In this document: one piece after another, positions 16,630-23,092 of the stretch
How the letters are laid out: each line of letters opens with the position of its first letter
Position numbering within the stretch: the stretch's first letter is position 1
DNA from: a virus
Direction: 5' to 3' (one strand)
Length of the DNA: 64,000 nt
Virus record (IMG/VR): IMGVR_UViG_3300037184_000121
Coordinates: 1 to 64,000 of that record
The notes under the pieces: generated by a model
Databases searched by the model: none
Told to the model about the DNA's origin: nothing
The model's input: the letters and a program-made list of their open reading frames with translations, nothing else
Program-made: the position numbers and the translations under genes

Positions 16630-17949
16630 ATGTCCGAAACCGAAATCCAAGCTGATCAAATAAAACCAGGAACAGCTTATGAATTACTAGGTACTAATTC
16701 TGCTGCCACTAAGACCATTTATTTGTCTCTTGTTGGTACTAGTAATGAGGTTACTGTTACTAAGTCAGTGGCTACTATAACTTTGAGTACACCATTAACA
16801 TCTGCTATAGCCTACACATTACCCTCTACACGAGGTACAAGCGGGTATTTCTTACAGACAGATGGTAGTACTGCTGCCTTAGTTTGGGCTCCTAGTACAG
16901 GGGCTCCAGGTGGTTCTACTAGTGATGTTCAGTTTAATAATGGCGGGGTTTTTGGTGGGGATAGTAATTTAACATATTCTAGTGGTATTTTAACATTAGG
17001 AAAAGCTCCCGTTTTACCTACTTCTTCATTTTCAGCCAGTGGAGGCACTATTACGCCAGATGCTAGATTGGAGACTGTTGTAATAGTGACGGTTGATGCC
17101 ACTTGTACAATAAATGGACCCACTAATCCTTATAGTGGACAGAAGATTACTTTTGCTTTGGAACAGGATAGTACTGGGCATTCCGTTACCTTTTCTACAG
17201 GTTCTGGAAATTTTCGATTTGGTACAGACATACCTTCATTTACAGCTTCAGGAGCCAATGGCACCGACTATGTTAATGCCATTTGGGATAGTAATGCTTC
17301 TGTTTGGGATATTGTAAGTGTTTCTAAAGGATTCTCCAATGCTGCACCCTCCGTTATAGTACTTGTTAACACAACACATGCTTATTCAACTGGCTTTACT
17401 TGTCCTATTCCTGTTTCTACAACATCTGCAGGAAATTTACTCATAATTGGAATTTCTGACGAAGGTGTAGGTTCACTAGTTTCGAGCGTGACTGATGATG
17501 CCAGTAATACCTATGTTCAAGTTCCTGGTGCTTATACTGCTGGTGGAATGATGTCAGATATTTGGTATTGTGAGAATTGTAACGCTGGGGCAACAGTAAT
17601 TACTGTTAACTTTGCAACTTCGGCTGCAGTACCAATTTGTTCTGCTTCTGAGTATTCAGGAGTCAAATTATCAGGAAGTTTTGATACTGCAAATCATATT
17701 CAAGGTGGAAGTGTAAGTCCTTCAATTACCCCTTCTACTCCAGGAGAACTTTTGTTTGTTACAGCAGGGTCATCTGATGCTTTTCTATCAGCCATGACTG
17801 GTGCATGGGTCGTTGATGGGTATGAACCAACTGTTGATGGGTATATTTGGGGGCATTATATTAATCCCCCATTAAGTGTCCAATCCACAACCTTTACTCC
17901 TTCTGTTTCTAATATGGCTTCATCTGTTGCATCATTCTTACCTGCATGA
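16630..17949 (+). CDS. tail fibre/adhesin-like protein (439 aa), first of a duplicated pair
   Basis: I choose the ATG at 16630 behind AGGAG; the frame is open to 16606 but lacks a site there. The N-terminus has the QIKPGTAY attachment motif, a fibre-type linker (GGSTSDVQFNNGGVFGG), then a jelly-roll-like region. The C-terminal 200 residues contain NTTHAYSTG...PVSTTSAGNLLIIG, DIWYCENCNAGATVITV and SEYSG motifs and end in SNMASSVASFLPA. This C-terminal domain is repeated almost identically in the next gene and more distantly at 41664. The CENC pair may form a disulphide. Confidence 0.7.
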   Translation: MSETEIQADQIKPGTAYELLGTNSAATKTIYLSLVGTSNEVTVTKSVATITLSTPLTSAIAYTLPSTRGTSGYFLQTDGSTAALVWAPSTGAPGGSTSDVQFNNGGVFGGDSNLTYSSGILTLGKAPVLPTSSFSASGGTITPDARLETVVIVTVDATCTINGPTNPYSGQKITFALEQDSTGHSVTFSTGSGNFRFGTDIPSFTASGANGTDYVNAIWDSNASVWDIVSVSKGFSNAAPSVIVLVNTTHAYSTGFTCPIPVSTTSAGNLLIIGISDEGVGSLVSSVTDDASNTYVQVPGAYTAGGMMSDIWYCENCNAGATVITVNFATSAAVPICSASEYSGVKLSGSFDTANHIQGGSVSPSITPSTPGELLFVTAGSSDAFLSAMTGAWVVDGYEPTVDGYIWGHYINPPLSVQSTTFTPSVSNMASSVASFLPA

Positions 17950-17952
17950 GTC
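17671..17952 (+). repeat. 282-bp direct repeat, copy 1
   Basis: The repeat covers the last 279 coding bases of the 439-residue protein plus the stop. By eye it differs from 18773-19054 at about six positions. After this copy the sequence continues as ATG AGT CGA..., a truncated 8-codon frame, where copy 2 continues into the Kelch gene. Confidence 0.9.
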
Positions 17953-18022
17953 GAAGGCTTCATTTGACTTGATGATCCGTCAGTAAAATTTTAACTCAGA
18001 ATAGTTTTACAAGGAAATAATT

Positions 18023-19051
18023 ATGGGAAATCTCTTTAGTGTAAATGGAACGACAGGTAGTATAGTAACAGCTGGATCAATCACTTCTGCTGGTGTTCCA
18101 ATTTTGCCAGCTCATCCATTTTTAGCTAGTGGGGGAACTATTACACCAGATGCTACTATTACTAATACAGTATTTGTTACAGTTGATGCTGCTGCAACAA
18201 TTAATGGCCCAACAGGTGGATATGATGGACAAAAGATAACATTTAGATTAGCCCAGGATAGTACGGGCCATGCAGTTACTTTTTCAACAGGATCTGGTAA
18301 TTTTCGATTTGGTGCTGATATACCTTCATTTACGGCTTCAAGAGCTTATGGCACAGACTATGTAGGAGTTATCTGGAATAATAATGATTCTGTTTGGGAT
18401 ATTGTAAGTGTTATTCAAGGATTTTCTGCAGCCCCACCACCCGCAATCATAGCACTTGTAAATACTACACATGCTTATGCGACTGCTAGTACTACTTGTC
18501 CTATTCCAGTTTCGACAACATCTGCAGGTAATTTACTTGTTATTGGAATTTCTCAATCAAGTAGTGGAGCCTTCGTATCCAGCGTAACAGATAATGCTAC
18601 TATTACTAACACCTATGTTCAAGCTCCTGGTGCTTATACTTCTGGTGCACTGATGTCAGATATTTGGTATTGTGAAAATTGTCACTCTGGGGCAACAGTA
18701 ATTACTGTTAACTTTGCAAGTCCATCCTCAACACCTGTTTGTTCCGCTTCCGAATATTCTGGTGTTCTTACATCAGGAAGTTTTGATACTGCAAATCATA
18801 TTCAAGGTGGAAGTGTAAGTCCTTCAATTACCCCTTCTACTGCAGGAGAACTTTTGTTTGTTACAGCAGGGTCATCCGATGCCTTTCTATCAGCCATGAC
18901 TGGTGCATGGGTCGTTGATGGATATGAACCAACTGATGATGGGTATATTTGGGGGCATTATATTAATCCCCCATTAAGTGTCCAATCCACAACCTTTACT
19001 CCTTCTGTTTCTAATATGGCTTCATCTGTTGCATCATTCTTACCTGCATGA
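18023..19051 (+). CDS. adhesin-like protein (342 aa), second of a duplicated pair
   Basis: This protein is collinear with the C-terminal 330 residues of the 439-residue protein but lacks its N-terminal attachment region, starting instead with GNLFSVNGTTGSIVTAGSIT. It keeps the jelly-roll-like segment (GGTITPDATITNTVFVTVDA) and the DIWYCENCHSGATVITV domain, and ends in the same SNMASSVASFLPA. The last 282 bp are nearly identical between the genes, while the upstream halves have diverged, which points to gene conversion of the 3' end. Its stop overlaps the Kelch start. Confidence 0.7.
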   Translation: MGNLFSVNGTTGSIVTAGSITSAGVPILPAHPFLASGGTITPDATITNTVFVTVDAAATINGPTGGYDGQKITFRLAQDSTGHAVTFSTGSGNFRFGADIPSFTASRAYGTDYVGVIWNNNDSVWDIVSVIQGFSAAPPPAIIALVNTTHAYATASTTCPIPVSTTSAGNLLVIGISQSSSGAFVSSVTDNATITNTYVQAPGAYTSGALMSDIWYCENCHSGATVITVNFASPSSTPVCSASEYSGVLTSGSFDTANHIQGGSVSPSITPSTAGELLFVTAGSSDAFLSAMTGAWVVDGYEPTDDGYIWGHYINPPLSVQSTTFTPSVSNMASSVASFLPA

Positions 19052-19054
19052 GTC
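18773..19054 (+). repeat. 282-bp direct repeat, copy 2
   Basis: This is the second copy of the repeat at 17671-17952. It ends at the first bases of the Kelch gene (ATGAGTC), so the repeat unit includes the start codon of the downstream gene. Confidence 0.9.
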
Positions 19055-20187
19055 CCGCACCTTTAACATGGTTTCTTACTGGGAATCTCACTTATGCTAG
19101 AGATGGCTATGCAGGTGCTGTATTGCCAGATGGGAAAGTATTAGTCACTGGAGGAGATGTTCATCTAGGTCCTGATACTCCAACAACTTCTTGTGAACTT
19201 TATGATCCTGTACCTGGAACATGGAGTGCTGCAGGTCCATTGGGTACAGCACGATCTTTTCACAATGCTATTCTTCTTAATAATGGTCAAGTTTTAATTG
19301 TTGGTGGAGCTTCTGGAGGATCAGGTAGTTCCTGCTTAACTTCCTGTGAATTATATGATCCTTCCACAAATACATGTAGTCCTACAGGTTCAATGGCTGA
19401 AGGAAGGGCTCTTATAGGGATCTGGTTATTATCGAATGGTAAAGTTTTAGTAGCTGGGGGCATTCCTACTTTTGTTATTGGAACTTCTTTAGGAACATCA
19501 GAGCTTTATGATCCATCTACAGGTTTGTGGACTCCAACGGGTGATTTAAATACAGCCGTTGGAGGACCTTCAGCTGTTACCTTATCAGATGGTACTCCTC
19601 TTTGTATTGCAGGTAATCAGTCAGGTCCATGGGGAAATTCTTCACAAATTTACTCTGTTTCAGATGGAACATGGAGTGCAACAACAGGAGTGTCAGCTTA
19701 TTCTTTTGAGTGTGGTGGTGGTAATAATTCTATTCTTCTTAATAATGGGAAAGTATTGACTGCAGCGGGGAATCCCCCTCCCATGCACTCAGGAGTGTGT
19801 GAACTTTATGATCCTGGAACACAGACATACACTTTAACAGGGTCTCTAAATATTCCAAGAGCTGAAGCATGTCTCTTTAAATTAAGTGATGGTAGAATTC
19901 TAATAGCAGGTGGTGATCTATCAGATGGTGAGAGTTGTACTAATACCTGCGAAATATATGATCCAAGTTTAGGAACATGGACCATGGCTTCCCCCCTCAC
20001 CACCAATAGAGCTACTGGGCCTTCAGACTTGGGATTTCAACTCCACAATGGAGATTTATTGTGGCCTTCTGGAGCCTATAATTTTACTTCATTAAATGGT
20101 ACATCTGTAGATCGACTTAGCCAAACAGGAATAACTCCAGTAGTAGTTTCAGCAAAACAAAAAGCTTCGACAAATTTAGTTTTTTAA
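19048..20187 (+). CDS. Kelch-type beta-propeller protein
   Basis: This 379-residue protein overlaps the previous stop (ATGA). It is a chain of about six Kelch-like repeats, each with (G/N)GKVL(V/I)(T/A)GG followed by CELYDP or SELYDPSTG and a Trp: for example DGKVLVTGGDV...CELYDP, NGQVLIVGGAS...CELYDP, NGKVLVAGG...SELYDP. Such propellers bind glycans or proteins and are common in secreted bacterial proteins but less so in phage tails. There is no signal peptide, so it is likely a virion appendage subunit, perhaps a host-binding tip. Confidence 0.8.
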   Translation: MSPAPLTWFLTGNLTYARDGYAGAVLPDGKVLVTGGDVHLGPDTPTTSCELYDPVPGTWSAAGPLGTARSFHNAILLNNGQVLIVGGASGGSGSSCLTSCELYDPSTNTCSPTGSMAEGRALIGIWLLSNGKVLVAGGIPTFVIGTSLGTSELYDPSTGLWTPTGDLNTAVGGPSAVTLSDGTPLCIAGNQSGPWGNSSQIYSVSDGTWSATTGVSAYSFECGGGNNSILLNNGKVLTAAGNPPPMHSGVCELYDPGTQTYTLTGSLNIPRAEACLFKLSDGRILIAGGDLSDGESCTNTCEIYDPSLGTWTMASPLTTNRATGPSDLGFQLHNGDLLWPSGAYNFTSLNGTSVDRLSQTGITPVVVSAKQKASTNLVF

Positions 20188-20203
20188 CAAAAGGTAGATA
20201 ACA

Positions 20204-20767
20204 ATGGGTGATTCTTTTCAAATTTTGCCTGATCAGTCACAGTTCGGCCCAGATTCCATGGAGTGGTATTTCCTTTCAATTCGTGAGAAGGATAAGTGGA
20301 TCTTGAACCTTAGTGGAGAACGTGTTCTACTCTATAAGAAACGCTATGAAGGTCAGCGTTGTCCTCTTTTTGATGTGGACCGACATACGAATGCTCAGCA
20401 TGAAGATGAAATCTGCTATGGGACGGGATGGATTGCTGCTGATGCTAATTTGACAGGACCAAATGCTGGTGGTCCTTACTATGGATATTTTCAGCCTATT
20501 GAAATTGTTGTAAGTTTGATGTCAAGTGGTCCTGACGATTTGGCCTTGACTGATTATGGTCAGCAACGAATCTATAAACCCCATTCTTGGACAGCCCATG
20601 AGCCTCTATTGACTCCAGGGGATATGATTGTTCGTCGAAATAATGGACGCTTTTTTATTACTGAAGTGTTCGTCCGTCGCTGGAAACATTTCGTAACACA
20701 TCAGGATTTTGAAATGACTGAAATCGAACGTGGATCTATTGTCTATAAATTACCTAGTGGACTTTAA
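20204..20767 (+). CDS. connector/neck-like virion protein
   Basis: This 187-residue protein contains several aromatic-rich beta segments (MEWYFLSIREKDKW, GYFQPIEIVVSLM, LLTPGDMIVRRNNGRFFITEV). Its place right before a tail-terminator-like protein and the sheath matches a head-tail connector or tail completion subunit in other contractile-tail phages. The next gene starts 2 nt after its stop. I do not recognise a named family from sequence alone. Confidence 0.55.
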   Translation: MGDSFQILPDQSQFGPDSMEWYFLSIREKDKWILNLSGERVLLYKKRYEGQRCPLFDVDRHTNAQHEDEICYGTGWIAADANLTGPNAGGPYYGYFQPIEIVVSLMSSGPDDLALTDYGQQRIYKPHSWTAHEPLLTPGDMIVRRNNGRFFITEVFVRRWKHFVTHQDFEMTEIERGSIVYKLPSGL

Positions 20768-20769
20768 TT

Positions 20770-22182
20770 ATGGCAAACTCTAATCCTTATCTCATTCTTA
20801 CTAGATGTCGCACATCTGTAATCCGTGAGCTTAAAGAAATTTTTGCTCCAAGGCATAATACATCTGTTGTTCCTCCTTTCGAATACAATTATATTGAAAC
20901 TTCGTCATCGGCTACCCTTCAATTCTATGGAAATCCTGTTAGTGGGGATACCGTAACACTTGGGGCTGACCCTGTACTGCTTACGCCAAATGTAGTGATG
21001 TTTGTTTCTGCAGCTCCATCAGGTCTTCAGGTTTTGATTGGGGCAACACAGCAAATTACATTAGCCAATCTGGTTGCCTTCATAAATGCTCATAGTGCTA
21101 CTCTTACCATGAGTGCTACTACAAATACAATTCCAAATCAATTGAAATTGACATCGATTACAACGGGTGTATCAGGTAATGGCACTGTTTTGGCAACTAC
21201 TTCAAAGATTTTACGATTCTCTTCTCCTACACTTACCCAAGGGGGCTTATGGGATTTTGATAATTCAGAGATCTTTATTGGAGATGCCATTCCACAGGAC
21301 TATCAAGATTGGCCCATGATCATTGTGGATACGGCTAGTGCCAGTGAAACCCGCTACCTAGGCCCAGAAGATAGCTATCAGGCTAAGAACGTGTTCAACG
21401 TGGTTACGGTTGATGAGATTTTCTCAAGCCTAGTAGTTAACATTAATATCAAGGTATACACAATTGACGATACTCTAGCCAGGGATAAGATTATTGACTT
21501 GATTTATAATAACATCTCAGAGATTAGACACCAGTTGGCTATAAACGGTATAGAAATGATTGATCGTTCCCTGCCTACTGAAACCAGGATAGCCCAAAAT
21601 CAGCGTGTTTATATTGAAAACCATTTTATTTTAAGAGTATATTGCGAGTGGTCAGATTCAACTTCGATTGTTAATGTTTCTTCTGTTGGTGTGTCTGTAC
21701 CTTTTTATACATCTGTTATTCCTGTTATTAATAGTCCTCTGTCATATTCTTACAACATAGCTTCTAATGGGATATCTTTTGTAATTGAGAATGTTTTAGA
21801 TAGTACACATTTAGAAATTAATAGTGCAATTGGATTAGTATCAGGATACCAGATTAAACAGGGACTTATTCTAACAACTGTTGTCTCAATAACAGATTTA
21901 ACGCATATAGTCGTTACAAGTACAACTGGATTTACAACTGGTGCAGCAGTTATGGGAATTCCTTTTAGTTATCAGATTACAGCTTCAAATAGTCCAATAA
22001 GTTATGGAGAAGTTTCAGCTTCTGTTCCTCCTATTACTTTACCATTACCAGGATTAATGTTTGATTCAGCTAATGGTCTTTTATCTGGTATTCCAACTGT
22101 TACAGGTACATTTTACATTACAATCTCTGCTACAAATCTGGCTGGTACTGGAACAGGTTCTCTTACGGTGGTTATTTCTTAA
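20770..22182 (+). CDS. tail-terminator-like protein with C-terminal Ig-like (He_PIG) extension
   Basis: This 470-residue protein has a core of mixed alpha/beta sequence (about 170-320) with VVNINIKVYTIDDTLARDKIIDLIYNN-type segments, as in tail completion proteins that cap the tube and sheath. An inserted strand-helix domain lies at about 45-150 (VTLGADPVLLT, ITLANLVAFINAH). The C-terminal 80 residues form a putative Ig domain ending in MFDSANGLLSGIPTVTGTFY and ISATNLAGTGTGSLTVVIS. The downstream GIY-YIG gene ends with a similar Ig-type tail, suggesting the original 3' end was displaced by insertion. Confidence 0.6.
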   Translation: MANSNPYLILTRCRTSVIRELKEIFAPRHNTSVVPPFEYNYIETSSSATLQFYGNPVSGDTVTLGADPVLLTPNVVMFVSAAPSGLQVLIGATQQITLANLVAFINAHSATLTMSATTNTIPNQLKLTSITTGVSGNGTVLATTSKILRFSSPTLTQGGLWDFDNSEIFIGDAIPQDYQDWPMIIVDTASASETRYLGPEDSYQAKNVFNVVTVDEIFSSLVVNINIKVYTIDDTLARDKIIDLIYNNISEIRHQLAINGIEMIDRSLPTETRIAQNQRVYIENHFILRVYCEWSDSTSIVNVSSVGVSVPFYTSVIPVINSPLSYSYNIASNGISFVIENVLDSTHLEINSAIGLVSGYQIKQGLILTTVVSITDLTHIVVTSTTGFTTGAAVMGIPFSYQITASNSPISYGEVSASVPPITLPLPGLMFDSANGLLSGIPTVTGTFYITISATNLAGTGTGSLTVVIS

Positions 22183-22183
22183 T

Positions 22184-22939
22184 ATGGCTTATAAACGAAT
22201 ACAAGGTATTTATAGAATTTTAAATTTAGTTACTGGCCTTTTTTACATAGGTTCAGCTGCTACAATATTATCTCGTTGGGCTAATCATAAATCTAGACTT
22301 AAGAAAAATACACATGATAATATCTATCTTCAACGAGCTTGGAATAAGTATGGAGAAGAGGCATTTAAATTTGAAGTAATTGAAGAAATTCAAGATGAAA
22401 ATCAATTAATTCAAAGGGAACAATTTTATTTAGATACTTTTCAATGCTTTGCTGATTTGGGGAAAGGTTATAATATTTTAAAAGAAGCAGGGCATACAGT
22501 AGGATTTAAATTTTCTGAAGAAACTAAAGCTCTTTGGAGTAAACAGCGTACTGGTAGAAAGCATACAGAAGAAGCTAAAGAATTAATTAGAAAACATGCT
22601 TTACAATATAGGCATTCTGAAGAGTCTAAAAAGAGGATTTCAGAATCAAATATGGGTAAACATAATATATCTGAGGACCGTAGGCAGAAAATTAAGGAAT
22701 TTCAATTGTCTAAGAATCATTTATGGAAACAAATTCTGGCAATGTATCCGAATAAGCAGGATTTAATAACATTGTTATCTAGTAAGACAGGAAAAGAATT
22801 GAGAGAATTATGGAATTGTAGTTATGGTGTGATTAAGCGAGTTACTATGGAACTTGGTCTTAATTCGAAGCCTAGAATATCTACTAAAGGGCATAAATGG
22901 TCTGCAGGAACACAGAGTTTAACTCTTACAGTTTCTTAA
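22184..22939 (+). CDS. GIY-YIG homing endonuclease with NUMOD3 and HTH modules
   Basis: I use the ATG at 22184, two bases after the tail gene stop (TAATATG), giving 251 residues. GIY-YIG domain: QGIYRILNLVTGLFYIGSA, an Arg in ILSRWANHKS, AWNKYGEEAFKFEVIEE and the Glu in QREQFYLDTF. Then three NUMOD3-type DNA-binding repeats (FSEETKALWSKQRTGRKH and similar, about 105-175) and an HTH-like module (WKQILAMYPN, then ELRELWNCS) shared with the Vsr-like enzyme at 9424. The last residues, AGTQSLTLTVS, look like the end of an Ig-like tail domain, not of a nuclease. Confidence 0.85.
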   Translation: MAYKRIQGIYRILNLVTGLFYIGSAATILSRWANHKSRLKKNTHDNIYLQRAWNKYGEEAFKFEVIEEIQDENQLIQREQFYLDTFQCFADLGKGYNILKEAGHTVGFKFSEETKALWSKQRTGRKHTEEAKELIRKHALQYRHSEESKKRISESNMGKHNISEDRRQKIKEFQLSKNHLWKQILAMYPNKQDLITLLSSKTGKELRELWNCSYGVIKRVTMELGLNSKPRISTKGHKWSAGTQSLTLTVS

Positions 22940-22972
22940 TGGCAGTAGATAAGAATAAAAACATCTAAAAAG

Positions 22973-22995
22973 TATAATATTTCTGCGTTATTATA
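22973..22995 (+). promoter_or_regulatory. conserved TATAATA inverted repeat (copy 2)
   Basis: TATAATA and TATTATA flank TTTCTGCGT, followed by GGAG. The stretch AGTATAATATTTCTGCGT is shared with 10868. A GTG follows the GGAG at 7-nt spacing but meets a stop after three codons, so no gene starts here. The 153-nt gap (22940-23092) leading to the sheath gene holds nothing else I can identify. Confidence 0.55.
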
Positions 22996-23092
22996 GGAGT
23001 ACTACGTGCAGACGTAGGATGTTGCTATTTATAAAACAAATTTTTGTAAGAAAAAATAGATTTAAAACTTAGTAGTTATAAGGAGCCAACCC

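Noticed and set aside
17949-18022. Short frame MSRRLHLT after the first 282-bp repeat as a gene
   Set aside because: Eight codons only; it is explained as the remnant of the duplicated Kelch start.
22940-23092. The gap before the sheath gene as a CRISPR-like or attachment site
   Set aside because: Only one inverted repeat is present, with no repeat-spacer array and no integrase or tRNA gene nearby.
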